From: Acanthornis magna
Taxonomy: Eukaryota; Chordata; Aves; Passeriformes; Acanthizidae
Direction: 5' to 3'
Assembly (NCBI GenBank): GCA_036785705.1
Contig: JAWUZG010000136.1
Span: 1,054,001 to 1,118,000, forward strand
Length of the DNA stretch: 64,000 nt
Shown here: one piece after another, positions 12,416 through 26,324 of the stretch
Position numbering within the stretch: the stretch's first letter is position 1
Layout of the letters: every line of letters starts with the position of its first letter
Notes under the pieces: generated by a model
Database searches by the model: none
What the model saw: the letters and a program-made list of their open reading frames with translations, nothing else
What the model was told of the DNA's origin: nothing
Program-made: the position numbers and the translations under genes

Positions 12416-12999
12416 AAAGGGGAAAGGGCCAAATCAGAAGAGGTATCCCAACAGATGATTAATTCAGTATCCACCCAAAATATCGTCACTATCATAGGTA
12501 TCTTTTCATTACTGCAAATATTTGGCTCCCTGGCAAGTGCCTTTCGAGTGCTGATTAATTCTCTTTGCATCCCCTGGATCTGAGGATCATCTCCACCTTC
12601 TGCGTGGAGAATCGAGGTTTTAAAAGGTGAGACCGTGAGCCAGAAATAGATTTGGGCTGTCTGACATCTGCCTTCCTCGTGGGACTGGAATAATAGATTA
12701 GCATCAGGGAGGGATTCCTTGCTGCTGCTTTATTTGTGCTTCTGCAGGGTTTTTTCTGTCTCCCTGTCATTCAGCAGCGCTCAGGCATAAATTCCTTGCT
12801 CTGCCATTGCCAAGAGAGGAGCCTCCTGACACTCGGAGGTGTGAAAGTGATGAGTGCAGTTTATTTGAGTGCGTGGCAGGGGGCCAGGCAGGTGGGTGGC
12901 TTGGCTGGAGCCAGAAGCTGCCAAACACACAGGGTGAGATGTCTTGGGAGGAAAAAAACTCCAAATCCTTCCTGTGTCAGGCTGACCCTCTTGGTTAAG
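12416..12999. other. Unannotated sequence between two CR1 pieces
   Basis: Mixed composition with several overlapping open frames on both strands (12555-12964), none with a recognisable product. Nothing else was seen. Confidence 0.5.
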
Positions 13000-13087
13000 A
13001 GTGGAAGGTGTCCCTGCCCATGGCAGGAGCTTGGAACAGATGATATTTAAGGTCCGTTCCACCCAAGCCATGCTGTGATTCTCTGAT
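13000..13087 (+). mobile_element. CR1 LINE 3'-end fragment (about 88 bp)
   Basis: Begins abruptly at GTGGAAGGTGTCCCTGCCCA, followed by ATGGCAGGAGCTTGGAAC, a GATATTTAAGGTCCGTTCC variant of the conserved box and the terminal TGTGATTCTCTGATT octamer-like tail. Severe 5' truncation is typical of CR1. Confidence 0.88.
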
Positions 13088-13433
13088 TAAAGATGAAATT
13101 TTAAACCATCCTCCCCCACACCCCGCACACACAGACGCAGAACAGAATTGAGAACTTTGCCACTACTATTTGTTGCAAGAAAGAGAAATCCCATTGCAGG
13201 ATGGGGTTTCATTCTTTCTTTAATTCCCCTGATAGTTAGATTTAGTCATTCCCTTAGGACACCAGGGATGTTTTCTGAAGATGTCCATGACAGACATTAG
13301 AGAGTTTATTATTTTCTCTTCTTCTTCACATTGCAAGGAGAAATAGAGAAGACCTCCAGAATACCATAAAATCTGAATGGCTTGAATTTTTTTTTAAAGT
13401 AATACAAGAAAAATAGTAATGAAAAATTACTAA

Positions 13434-13464
<31 letters not shown>

Positions 13465-14705
13465 AAGCCTGCAACAAAAGAACAGAAAAAGGCAGAAAGC
13501 AGGTCTATTGAATGAGTTACAAATTAGAAATGCCCAAAAGTGAGAGGGGAAATGTCTCACCCCAAGGTCACACAACAGCTGGGGGGCAACAGCAGTGAAA
13601 GAATGTAAAAATCCCAGTGCGTTGCCTTAGAGAGAGGGACCCCCATCCTTCCTGGGAATCTCTGGCAGCAGCTGGGGAATGAAAGTGCCTCTCCCTGCCT
13701 GTTTCCTTGGAGATGGAGAGCAATGTTTGCAGCAGCGAGCGTGAGGGAAGTTTCCTCCTTGTAAAGGGAGCCAGGTATCATCCTGCCCTCAGCCTAGTCA
13801 GATCCATGTGAGCAAAAATCCTGTGATGCACAAAAAGATCTTCTTTCAAGTGAATGTGTAGGACACGGTGATAGAGGTTATTTCAGAGCAGGATGTAGGA
13901 AATCCAGAGCTAAAGCTCAATCTTCCCTCAAAGCCCGTACTTTCAAGTTGCTGGGAGTAAGGTACATTGAATATGCAGGAGGCTGGAAAAGGAAGGAGTC
14001 TGCCAAGTTACGTAATGCAGTTGGATGTTCTTGCTCTGACTACTGACCTGGATCAAATCTGCCGCCAACTTGCTCGTACAGAAGTCAGCAGCTGTTTCCT
14101 GTATTGGCCTGGGACACCTTCTGCTCATAACATGCATTTTCCAGTGGAAAACTTACTAGAGAACTCAGAGGAAAAACATCCTTTTACAGATTATGTATGT
14201 AGAGCTATACACACTAGAGCTAAAAATACTCATTTTTATACACCTCCATGTAGTTTCGTGACTTTTGGCATTTTGTGCAAGTGTCTGTGCTTGTTCCAGG
14301 GTGTTTTGTGGAGGAGTTTGTGTCTTCTGACGTGCAGCAGTGACAGGGAGGGATGTGAGACTTTGCTGGGCGGGTGGATGTGCTGCCAGACGCCCGCGCT
14401 GGGCTCCGAGCGCAGGCACCTCGGCCAGGAGTCCCCTCTGGAGTTCCTTCGCTGACTCCAGGCTGCTGTGGCCGTACACTCACAAAACAGGCAGTTTTTC
14501 TAAAGCATTCCCCGACAGATTTGTGCGGTGCGTTGGGATCGCTTTGCCCTAAGCCAGCTCAGATTTATGGCTCAGCCTGGGAGCAGCCTCCCAGTTTATC
14601 TGAGCTGTCAGGTACCAGGACCCATCTGTTTTACAGCCAGGGCCTTCGAGCTCTTTAGTTTTGATTTATTTTTCTGTATTTATTTCCTTTATCACAGAGT
14701 TGTGT
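13088..14705. other. Unannotated block with a GC-rich pocket
   Basis: Contains a (CAAA)n/A-rich run at 13436-13466 and a locally GC- and CpG-rich pocket at about 14330-14460 in otherwise AT-rich sequence. Several open frames cross the pocket in different frames, so no frame is favoured. No exon could be supported. Confidence 0.5.
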
Positions 14706-15045
14706 CATTCTATGGGATGATGGAATGGTTTGAGTTGGAAGGGGCCACGAAGTTCATCTCATTCCAATCCCCAGCCATGGGCAGGGACACCTCCCACTGT
14801 CCCAGATTGCTCCAAACCCTGTCCAGCCTGGCCTTGGACACTTCCAGGGATCCAGGGAAAGCCACAGCTTCTCTGGGCACCTGTGCCAGGGCCTCACACC
14901 CTCACAGCCAAGAATTCCTTCCCAATATCCAATCTATCCCTGTCCTCTGTCAGTTTGAAGTCATTCCCCATTTTTCTGTCACTCCATGTCCTGGCCCAAA
15001 GTCCCTCTCCAGCTTTCTTGTACCTTGTTTTGGTACTGGAAGGCC
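14706..15045 (-). mobile_element. CR1 LINE fragment, 3' end present
   Basis: The plus strand begins with the reversed tail (ATTCTATGGGATGATGG, then GGTTTGAGTTGGAAGGGG), continues through the conserved 3' blocks and ends around CAGCTTTCTTGTACC. It is about 330 bp, sense minus. Moderate divergence, including an AGATTGCTCCAAACCC variant of the usual block. Confidence 0.93.
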
Positions 15046-16783
15046 AAATTAATTATTTTCTGTTAATTTTCATTTACAAGAAGAGATGTTTGTGTTGTCA
15101 CTCTTCTTGCAGGCTGGTCTAATTCTTCTCTGGTGTGAAATAACCACACTTTGAAATGCTGGAAATCTGTGACTTCTCCACCTTCCCACTGCCTCCACAG
15201 GTCAATTTCTTTCAGTCACCTCAGCTGCAGCAGCAACACTATTTTAACATCTTTGCATTGAAGTCAAAGTCATTACTCATATTTGCAGGCAGTCATAACA
15301 GCCCCAAAGAATCATTGTTGTAGATCAAAGGGCAAATGAATTTATGACAGCCAATTAAGGCACAATTAATAATTAAATGGTGATGTGAATTCTTAACATG
15401 AATAGTGGTTTTTTTTCTAGCAAGAATGCTGGCATCTGACTCCTCATCTCAGTGGAGTCTGTGGCTAAGTATTAAATAACACAGCACACCAACGGAGTGG
15501 TGTCACTCCAACAGAGTTAATGAAATATCACACTGGAATCTGGTCCATTTTGCTCAGCTTTCAAATAAAGTGCAGGGATTTTAAGAGAATACATTAGATG
15601 TGAAAAATAAGTAACATATTTGTGCTGTGCTTTCAGTTTTGCTGCAGGCCCTGTCTCTGCAGAGATTTCTCTGTCAAACTTCTGCTGGATAAAGATTTGG
15701 CATAAACTTGCCAAAGGGTCATAAATTAAACAAAGGAAGAAAAGAGAGGCAAAACAAGAAGCTGCAATATGATTAGACTTCCCTTTCTCAGCATTTAAGT
15801 GAGAAAGGCAAATCTACCCCATCCCTGGAAGTGTCCAAGGCCAACATTTCCCAGTGACATGGTTTGGATTAAACAACTTCCCAAACTCTTCCCAAAGCCT
15901 CACAGCTCAGAGGATCTGATGTTATTTTATTACTCCTCTCCACCCCCTGTTATTTTGTTAACAGGCCCCCCTTTAAAATTTTTTAAAATAACAATTTCTC
16001 TGCATGCAACCTGTATGAAAACAGTCTCCTACCTCAACCCATGTGGTTAGGAAGCCCTTATTTAAAATGCTTTCTCTTTCCCTCCCTCCTTCTTGTACAA
16101 AAACAACCCAAACAAACAAAAGAGGGATTTTTCTGGAAAGTTATCAGCAGTTTTCAGAGCTCCCACTGTCATTTCTTTAAGATCTTCAACTTGTTTGTTT
16201 AAATGTTCATGTCTTTAGGCCTTTCTTCCCGCTTTTATTGCTGGAAACCATGAGAGCTTCTATTTGTTCCAGAAAGTAGATTTATTATTTCTTCTCTACC
16301 CCAACCATGACTTTCCTTCCATTTAAAGTAAAAAACTCAATTTACTCTGCCAATATGCTCTTTATCTCCTGTGACTTAGAGCCCCAAGCTGTGAAACAGC
16401 ACATCTTTGGTGGGTTGTGACAATTGAAAATCAAGAGTGGAAGGCACTCTATAAAATTTAGGTGATGCATGCCCCAAACAGCTGCAATCTCATCAGTTCC
16501 AGGGTATGGCCTGATGATGGGAGCCAATATGCCACAATAAAATGTGAAAAAAAACGAGGACAAATATGCATTTTGCATTATGCGGTATCAAATCTCTTCC
16601 GAACGGAGCTGGCTGGGGAATTTGCAGATGATAACAGTTCTGTGGTGGGTATGTGAAATTTTAATGAGGGTTTCTGAGGTTCAGAGATGTATCTCCTGGA
16701 GGCACAGGGGGTGCAGTGTGAGGTGTCTGCCCTGCTGCTGCCTCAGGATGAAGAGGGAGGTGCCACTGATGCCTTAACCAAGC
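15046..16783. other. AT-rich non-coding block
   Basis: No gene or recognisable repeat was seen. Short open frames at 16342-16777 lie in overlapping frames on both strands and show no family resemblance. Confidence 0.5.
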
Positions 16784-17195
16784 TCACCTGAAACAGAGGT
16801 CAGGCAAAGTTAGGAGAATAAAAAGCAGATTAATTTATTAAAGGCTTTTAGGTACTTTCTGGGCAGACAGAGCCTACTCGTGAGGCTACACCCAAAATGG
16901 ACACTGAGTCACGAGGTCTTCACATTTTATAAGTTCTGAGTTACTAACATGTTAGGCCCCAATTCTCCAATCACGCCTTCAGATGATGATGCCAATCACC
17001 CAAAGCCTGCTCCCCCTAACTCACTGCTGTTTACATATTTTGGGGCCCTGAGGCAGCAAAGTGTCCTTGGATTTTTCATTTGTTTTGCTTAAAACGCTGG
17101 CAACAGAGGTTTTTAGCACTTTATGAAGCCTAGAACTACACACCAAAGCTACAAATAAATGAAGAACAGAAGCTAAAAATCCTTCAGGCATCACC
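16784..17195 (-). mobile_element. Probable solo LTR (minus strand) with 5-bp target-site duplication
   Basis: The element at 16789-17190 (402 bp) has TG...CA ends on either strand and is flanked by TCACC at 16784-16788 and 17191-17195. Read on the minus strand it has CCAAT-type boxes around 16966-16995, a TTATAAAAT box (complement of 16924-16932) and an AATAAA signal (complement of 16834-16839) about 90 bp later, a normal LTR spacing. No internal retroviral sequence lies alongside, so it is a solo LTR. A 5-bp duplication is typical of ERVL-like elements. The boundaries were chosen by finding the duplication, so they are less certain than for the LTR at 6.1 kb. Confidence 0.62.
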
Positions 17196-20100
17196 ACTGT
17201 GCCAGCACGAGCCCAAAGTGACACCTTGGGTTAGCAGGGAGCGGCGTGTGTGCACAAAGTGTTGGGAAAAGGGGCACCTTCACTCACAGATGTGCACAAG
17301 ACCTGAGATCATTTGTCCAAATTAAAACTTCATCCAAGGAGTGCATGTATTTAGTGAAAAAAATACTGCCATCAAATGCAATTTTTCTTAGTTTTTCCCA
17401 AGAAAACGCCCAATATGGAAAAAATAACAGAAAATTCCAGGAGACTGAGAAGGTGAATGCCCAGGATTACGTCTTTCTATGTCATTTCAGCATACTTTCA
17501 AATTCAGGAGGAATTTGAATCCAGACTCCCCACCCCTCACAGTAGAGCTCCAGACACCAAACTCCCTGTGTATTCTGAGGAAGGCAAGGGGTTGTTTTGT
17601 ATATATAACCAAAAATGCATTTACAAAACTTCAGTTCTGTTCTACATCAGCCTGGAAAATATATTCTGAAACCCGAATTTTCCACTAAACTCAATTCTGG
17701 ACTTCTTGCTATTCTGCTTCAGAGATCAGCATCTGAAACGGTGCAATGGTCTTTTGATTACCTGCAGAGTCCTGGTTCATCTGTATATGTAAAAAGGTAA
17801 TTCAGGTCATTCAGTTGTAAATAGAAAGATGATTTCTGGCAGGCACTGAGATGCATGTGGGAATTTATTTATTTTCCACACTGAATGAAGTTCTTCCTGC
17901 GAACCATTCCTGCCCTGAACACAATCACAGCTAGTGGCAGCCAACCATGCTGTTCTTTTGAGATACATAGCCACGACAATAAAGAGGAATACAAAGAAGG
18001 ATTAGTGATAAGAAAACCACGGTAATAAAAGGTTTCTGTGCTGATTGCACTGAAAGATTTCTAAATTCAACGCGAAAGTGTTAAAAAACTGACGATAAAA
18101 GAAATTCTGTCTCTAATGGAAGCTTAGTGGTGCACAACCACTCCGACAAGAAGCATATGGCAGATAATCTGAAATATTTAGGGATCCCTATGAGCATGTA
18201 GTACCACAGATTGTGATATCAGAGTTTTGGAAGTTACACTGACTCCAGATATTCCTCGTGATTTTTCTTTTCCGCATCAATTATTTTAAGATAAAAACTC
18301 ACCTTGGAAGAATAAACTTATTTTTTCCACCTGTTGGTTCCGGGGCAGCCTGGGCACTGTTATAATTTTACAGTGCTGTGAGTGTCTTCCATGGCAAGAG
18401 GGGATCAATGTGAGAGGGAAATTGATAGAATATGAGGATGGTTAAATTAGGCCTCTGCAGGAGTGTTTCAGGGAGACCTCCTGGTTTGCCAACATTTTCT
18501 CCACATGTTGAACAGCAAAAAGACAAATCAAACATCTTTACCATCTGTCACAGATGTAGATAACTGGACATGAGGCAGCAGGAACTTAAGCAAAGATGTG
18601 GAAAAAAAAATACAGAGGAGTGATTCAGTCCAGATCATGACTCCAGACTCACCATGATCTTCCCTATATATAACTACAAGGTTGTTTTCATTTCTTTTTC
18701 TGGAGTTTGATTCCACTCCACCAGGCCTGTATGTGTATTTCCCACAGTGTCTCAGTAGAAAAAAATCTGATTTTAGTGGGGAGCAAACTGGTGCATCCCA
18801 GCAGCCCCAGCTGCAATCCATTCAAGCTATGCAGTGAGGAGCCAGTGATGCAAGGAACAGAATTCAGCCACTCCCATCCAGGAGAGGAATGATACCTCGG
18901 TGAGGTCTGAATAGGAGGAAGAAGAGGAGGATCTGTGTGCTCTTCTTTCTTTTTGCCTATCCATTTTCACTAGAAAAAGATTGCATCCAAATTCCATCTA
19001 TTTGCCTTGCCTGCACCCAAAGCACACGTGGGTAAGGGTCTGTTTGCTGTGCCATAGCTGGTGTTATAAAATTTATGAATGACTCTGATATTTCAGCTTT
19101 TTCTCCCTCTGCATTTTGATCCCTGAATCTGAGGAAATTAGGACCATATGGCTGAAAATATTGGCAACTGCAGTTGATTTTTCTCCCTTTAAAGGATGTC
19201 TTAAGCCCCATCACAGGCCATATGCAGTAAGCAAATATAGTTTCAACAGCGCCTGGCTGAGGCAACCATCCAGTTCTATCCTATAAGTGAATCCCTATCC
19301 GAAAAGTAAATAAAACTGCATTAAATGTGGGGAGAGGGAAGAAGAGCTTAAGTTAAGAAGGATTTTAAAGCTGTTTCTTCTTTGAAGTAGTTTTATTGCA
19401 AATCATCTCACGGTGTAAAAGTCATCATTAAAACTCGTGTCTTCTTCTCAGATCACCACTGTGGGATTCACCCACACTTTGTGCAATCAAGAAACAGACT
19501 TTGTACATCACTGAAGTATTGCCACACGATGGGAAGCTTCATAATCCATGGATGGAGTCAGCTTATCCTCTCAGGTCAGGCTGCATGAGTGGTTTGGATA
19601 TTCACTAAATTTGGAATGCGTTGTGTCCACTTAGCTCATGCTGGTTCCCACCATGGGCTGGCTTTGGAGAAGCTGCTGCACCGTATTTTTGGAGGAGTGG
19701 TGTTAAATAATCAAAACGTACACCAAATATTTCACCCCACAGATCTGTTCCTGCCGTATGACATTCCTTGGCAATGAAACAGTGGGCACAGAGCATCCCA
19801 GAAAGCCCCAGCTGGAGAGGAACCACGGAAAAATGATCTTTCCATTAGCAAGGCCACCTTTAGAGGGCTGGTGGCAGTGCCAGGACCTGAGTGCTGAAAT
19901 CCTGAACACCATTTCCCATTCCGAGCAAATACAAAGCATCCTCACCAATCCTTCATCAAAAGCGGAGCATTAATTGAATTTCTCTGCTCGTTCCTAGCGG
20001 GAGGATGGTTTGCAATTGTCCTGTAGCTGCATGCCTGACTGCAGCTCTGCTTTATCTCACACTCTGTGATTATGAAAACTGGCTGCGTGGCGTACAGTGA

Positions 20101-20745
20101 ATCATGCTGTGATTTACTTTGAAGAGGTCAGCTTAAAAAAATTCCGAGAGGAATTTTATTAGATGCAAACAGCACCAGGACTGAATTAAAATGCAGCCCC
20201 AGTAGTCTTATATCCATTTCATCAATATCATTATATTCCTCCCTCTGTTCCACTGTTATGAACTGATTGGAGGTGTTTTTTGCTTTAAAGTGGATGGGTC
20301 AAAAGAAGTTGTCTACAAACACAAGGTCAACTGTGCTCCACTGAAAATTATAATAAATAGCTGCAAAGCCTCAGTTACGCTCTGTGATAAGTGGGAAGAT
20401 GGACGGACGGTGCAATGGAAGGGCAGATGTGGAAAGTATCATTTAGTAATTGCTCAGCCCAAAGGTTTGCTGCTTTTTTACCAACGGGCATGAAATGACG
20501 AGGCCACCAGATAATGAAATAACCATTTCCCTCTTCATCTGAGCCAGATCTTCCTAAAGCCTGGCTCTGTGCATGTCCTCCCAGGCTAAATAGAATAAAT
20601 CATAAGTGTTGATGTATCACACAGTACAGAATTAGTGTTCAGTGCTCCACGGGTGCCTGGTTCCACCATCCACCTTCTGCTTGAGGACAAGACCCTGAGC
20701 TAGAACCCTTGGATCAATGCTGGAGGGTCTGTGTAAGCTATGAGA
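17196..20745. other. AT-rich non-coding block
   Basis: About 3.5 kb with no recognised gene or repeat. Short open frames near 17246-17800, 18528-18892 and 19605-19973 overlap one another on both strands, as in random sequence. Confidence 0.5.
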
Positions 20746-20956
20746 GGAAGAAATCCTTCCCTGTGAGGGTGGGCAGGCCCTGGCACAGGTGCCCAGAGCA
20801 GCTGTGACTGCCCCTAGATCCCTGGCAGTGTCCAAGGCCAGGCTGGACAGGGCTTGGAGCAACCTGGGGCAGTGGAAGGTGTCCCTGCCCATGGCTGGGG
20901 TGGAACTTGATGATCTTTAAGGTCACTTCCAACCTAAACCAAATATTCTATGAATA
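20746..20956 (+). mobile_element. CR1 LINE 3'-end fragment
   Basis: Sense-strand CR1 3' UTR from the CCTTCCCTGTGAGGGTGGG block through GTGCCCAGAGCAGCTGTGAC and GCTTGGAGCAACCTGGGGC to the AATATTCTATGAATAT tail. It is well preserved, so comparatively young. About 210 bp, 5' truncated. Confidence 0.93.
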
Positions 20957-23900
20957 TTTGTGCTTGATTCAAATATAGTAGAGGAAACCCTGTTTCATGT
21001 CCAGGAAAGACAATTATTTTTCTGTGTTTCCTAATAAGAGAGGAATAAGGATGAAAAAACAGTTCAGCAGATCTGTCAGTAAATTTGCTGTTCTGTACCA
21101 GGCACGGATGCCTTTTACCAATCTACACATACTCTTAACAACACAATTTTAAAAATTATTACTAAGGATACTGCAGAGCTATTAAATAACAAAATTTCGC
21201 TGCAGTTTTGTCTGGACTGCCATCTTTAATCACATCACTCCAAAATGGTTTATGCAAATCAAAGATTGGCTTGGAGCTTGGTTAATCTCTCCTTCCCGAG
21301 ACAGAGATGGGCAGTGGAAGTGCAGCATTTCCTGGCGTGGCAGAGCGCTCTGGAAACTTGCCTGTGGATCTGGAAATGTGTGCGTGGACACTCCGGGCAG
21401 GAGGGGAGAACTGGGGAGTGCATTTCTGCATTTCTGCAGTGGAAGAAGCAGTGGTAATGCTGTGTTCTGTGAGTAAATTCTTCTCCACACACAGGCATTT
21501 GGACATAGCTCTACACATACCACACAAAGATTGTACACAGTCCTAGGCCATCAACATGCAGAAAATACTTAGGGATCTACTAAAATGATAATAAAAATTA
21601 AATAAGGGGTTTTTTAAAAAAAATTGTGTTTTCTGAATTCTGCCTGTTCCTGTTTCTTGAATTATCCATGTTACCTCTTTGTGCCCGTAGCTTAATATTT
21701 TCCATGGCTCATTAGCCAGCATTTGATTGTAATGATTCTGTATTCAAAGATTTGGTGCTGCTCAAAGACATCATGTTATATGCTTAAAATCACTTTTCAG
21801 GTGACTGTAAATCACAAAATTAGGCTTCTAATGAGGTTGCTATCAATTTCTAAGTTGATTTTCAAAATTCTGCTGCTGCAGTTGTCAGTGAGAATGGGAA
21901 TTATTGGAAAGAAAATACCCTAGTGATTTAAAAGCACTTAAAATTAAAATATTCATGCAGTGTTTCCCTGATACTGGCCCAATTTAGAATGAAGAGGCCC
22001 CAGCTCTCAATATTTTTTTAATTTACAATGCCTAAGCCAATGTAATTCAAGGTATATGATTAATTGATTTTAACTTTGTTAAAACCTGTGCTAAACCAGA
22101 GCTTTATGTCAGGAAGGCAACACTAAAAGTCAGGGAAACATTGTCATTTGAATCCCTCTAAAGATATAATTGTATATCATCTGCATATAATTAGAAGCAG
22201 GTGCACTTTCAGGCAACAAAGAGGTAACACTAAAAAAAGTCAGTAAAACAGAAGTCTGAGATACACAGAGCACTTCCAGAAGATAATTAATCATCCTGGG
22301 ACACCATAAAGACAAATTACACAGAGTATCTGATATTGCATGTTGGGAAAGTTCATTTGTAAATTTTCCTGAATGGCTTAAAAACTGAGAGCTGCCAAGA
22401 ACAGAGGTGATGTATCAAATGAGATGCTACACACAGGGAACTGGAGGGGGGCAGAGAATTTGTCCCTTTTCAAATGTAAAACCCAAAAGTGTGTGCTTCA
22501 TCCCCTTGGAAGTGCCCACAGGATGCCAGTCCCTGGCACTGGCACCTGCTCTGGCTGTGTGAGAAATTTGGGATTTATGCACGAACAAAGAAGGGTCCAG
22601 CTCTTGCCATCACGCTTGCCCTGACAGTTCCTTACCACACTGCTGCTTCTTTTCCTTTTCCAGCTCATTATTTCCTTTCTTGGCCCAAAATCCACTCACA
22701 TCAAGGGGAATTTGTCCATCAAAAAACATTGGCTCATATCCTGATTTATCCATTCCCAAGAAAGTGAGTCTAGACCTACCTAACTGCTGTAAAATCAGCA
22801 TTCAGAAACATTCATTTAGACTCAGAATTTCAGTTCACTTCTTGCTTTTTACTAAACTCTGTAGAATCAGGTATTTGCCCAACGAGCAGCTGTTCTGCAC
22901 CTATATTCTCATGTGCAGAATATTTTACTTTCGTTATTTTTCATCTCTTCATCATCCTCCTATGAGACTTCACTGAATTTTTAAATTTTCTTTTTTAAAA
23001 GAAAACCACCATTTCTCAAGGAATCTTATTTTTCTCTTTGCCCAGCATTTTGCAGTCATTGGTTTTCAAACAGAAAAAAAGGCACCCAGTGTTTTTGGCT
23101 ATTGTCTTTATTTTTCCCCATCTTTCTTTTCTCCATGGCTTTTAATAGATAATAGGGAAGGAAAATTAAAGCCTGAGCACATTTTATTTGGTCGATAAAC
23201 AAAACGAGTGTTCCAAATAATTGTTTTTTTTTTTTTTTTTTTAATCATCCCCACTTTGATATTTCAGACATCTACTCACAGGAAGAATAGCATGTCTCAT
23301 TCAGAAAAACAAACCTGATATCTAAATAAATAGTGCATGAACACGTCATGAGCCAAAAAGTGTTCGCTTAAATTAGTATTGAACAATTTCAGACAAGAAA
23401 TAAGTATGCAAGAAATTCAGTGTGATTTTAAAATTATTTGAGAAGAGGAAAAGAGCAGCTAAATACACAGGATAACTGATTAATTGTAATTAGAATGTGG
23501 GTCCCTGGTCATGCATAGCAAATTTCCCACTGATCTGATTTCATTGAAAATGGGTTTTTGTCCGTGTTAATGAAATCTCCCCTTGAGTCAATTGATTTTT
23601 AGTTCTCCTCAGGAAAATATTTGGTTCACTTCAGCAATAAAAACTGTCCCCATTATCTAAAAATCTTCATAAAAATGACACATTATTTCAGGAAAAATTG
23701 TCACATGCAGAAGTGAGGAAAAAAAGATGCTTCTACAGGACCTGTTACTGTTTGACAAAACTATTTGGATTTCTGGTAGGACAACACAGATGGGCATGAC
23801 AGCAGAAAATGCCCCAAATAAACAGATATTGATGGGTTTATTTCATTTAAATAGAAGTTTTTCATCCACATACTCAAAGGTGTGTGTTTATAACAATCTC

Positions 23901-26324
23901 TTTCTCCCCTAGTACAGCAAGCAAACAGAAGCAGTGGATTTTTCAAGAAAATCCAGATTTTTTCGTACATGGCTTGACAGGTGGATCAGTAAACTGCCAG
24001 GGCAGGTGGTTCCCAAGTGTGGCATTTGTAAAGAAGGAGTAAAGAAAAGAAACTAACCTGAATGTACCAAAATGGCCCCAAAATTCAGGTTTTTCCCTTC
24101 AAACTGTTTAATTCTGTGGTATTTCATCCTCATTTGTCTCATTGCTCCGTCTCTGAAAAAGTCATACAAGAGTTTTGGCAGGAATTTTGGGGTGCACGTG
24201 GGCAAATGAGACTCACACTCACATGTCTAAGAGAAGGAATACTGGAAGTCATTAATGCTAAATTGCGATTAAAAATTACTTTGGATTCCCAGCTGTGAGC
24301 AAATGGAAATTTAATAAGCAGAAACAAACCAAAGGAAACGCTGCTTGTTTGAAGGCAGTAAGTTACTCCTTTTCCAGCTTTAAAAATATAAGATTTTTTT
24401 TGTAGCAAATTGGAGGTAGAATAATTCCACAATTTTGGATCAAAAAATAAACAAGATGATGATGTATTAATAGTCCGAATGTTATGAGATAATTACTGAA
24501 GCACAGAAATCAACCAGGCCATGATCAGTCCAGCAGCCTGACATGGTTTCACAAACCATCCTTTCATTTGCAAAGAGGCAGAACCCAGAACTGGGACACT
24601 CTGAGTCCTCACAAGAAGCACAAAAGGGAAAAAGTGCATTGAAAAACAAATTTCCTCAGATAATTTTGGAGAGGCAAAGGATTGTGTGGCTAAAACGAAG
24701 TGCACTGAAGCAATACAGTGCAAAGCACAATATTGCAGAGCTCTGATGAGTGTCACACACAGTCAGACTTGTAGTAAATAAATGTTATTAGGCTGCCACA
24801 ATTACAGCATCTTCCTGTTTTCAGGCTGGTTGAGCCATCTGGCATGGGCAACCAGATAAAAGTTATGCAATTATTAAAACAAGCTAAATTAAATTAACTT
24901 AAATTAATCACAGTGCACGAAAATAACTGGCCAGAAGCATCGAATCACGGTTGTTTTGAACATGATGACCTATTTTTCCGTTTTTCCTGGGCTTTCTCTA
25001 ATTATGAGATAACATCTTCTCTTTGAAACCAGTGGCAAAAGTCCAGTTGAGTGAAAAGAAAGATGTGCACAGGGTAACATTTCCCTCGCACTCTACCAGT
25101 GTGACATGCACAATAAACAAATGCACACACAGCACCTAATGAAGGGCACAGATGGGATTTTTTATTACTCTATTTTGATGCCATGTAGGATGTAAAGATA
25201 TCAGTTTACAGCAAATTGTTTTCCACGCTATTCTGGGAAGGTCCGAATTATTTTTTTGTTCCTTTAAAGTTTGTGGCCTTTGAAGTGTTCATAATTAGGC
25301 ATTTTTTAAATTTAAATCTTTCCAAGGTGATTGTCTAAATGCATAATTTGCCACAAATTTAGGGGTTTTCTCACAAATTCAGCCAGATTTTTTGGTGACA
25401 ATGTGTTTAAAAAACAGTGCAAAAAATGACTAACTGAAAATGGCTTGGTTGAAAGTGCTGAAGAAATTGGGAAGGCGTTCAACTCACAGCCTCCCAGAGC
25501 TGCTAGGAATAAGAGCAGTTGAGAAGGAGAATCCCAAGAAGGAGAGCCTTGAAGGATTTATTTCTGTATTTACCAAATCTGCTTGCTGGTTCCTGGAGGG
25601 AAAAGGCAGCATTGTGCCTGCTGCTGTCTCAGAGGCAGCCTGGCTCCAGATTTAGGGAGATGCTCGTGTCCTCCTGGTGCAGCAGGAGGTTTTTTCCACA
25701 CGGGAAGCTCCTGATGTGTGCCTGGAGCCCAGCAGGGCATGCCCTGAGGGCAGAAGGAGAGCACCTTCCACAGCTCAAGACAGGAGCATCCCCAGCTTTA
25801 GTTTAAATTCCTCCAAACACTTTCCTGCATCCTCAAACCCCAATAAGAGCCACAAACCAAGGATGTGCAGACCCTCCTGCAGCACAGGCTGAAGCTCCAG
25901 CTGAATTCTATTTGGCTTTCAGCTTTTTTCTCCTCTTTTGCCCTTTTCCCCAATTACATCGGCTTTAGGTAAAGCCCTTTACAGAAGTTCTTCAAATCTA
26001 TCACTGCACTGCATAAAGAGCCAGTTCGAGCAGTTTAAAGCATTGGATTGGAATCCCCACTGCAGATAAGATGTGCTGTTCATTTGGTTTTGCGCTCCTG
26101 ATGTGATGTCTCCCCACAGGCAGAACCACATCTGACGTCTTGAAGGGGATTTTTAGGGCTGCAGGGAAAAACTGTACTAGATATCGACAAGTTATTTGTT
26201 CAGATATATTCAGGGAGGAGGTGGAAACTGGTTTAAAAGGAATCATGTCTTGTAGGTGAGGTCCGTGCTTCTCAGAATAAAGCATGGGAATATGCCTAGG
26301 GAAGATGGAAAGATGTCCTTACCC
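20957..26324. other. Long AT-rich non-coding block
   Basis: More than 5 kb without a recognised gene. It contains a poly(T) run at about 23222-23242 and two near-copies of a roughly 25-bp word around AACACTAAAARTCAG, near 22118 and 22226. Two clusters of overlapping open frames (21245-21546, 25440-25892) occupy slightly GC-richer stretches and have no recognisable product. Confidence 0.5.
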
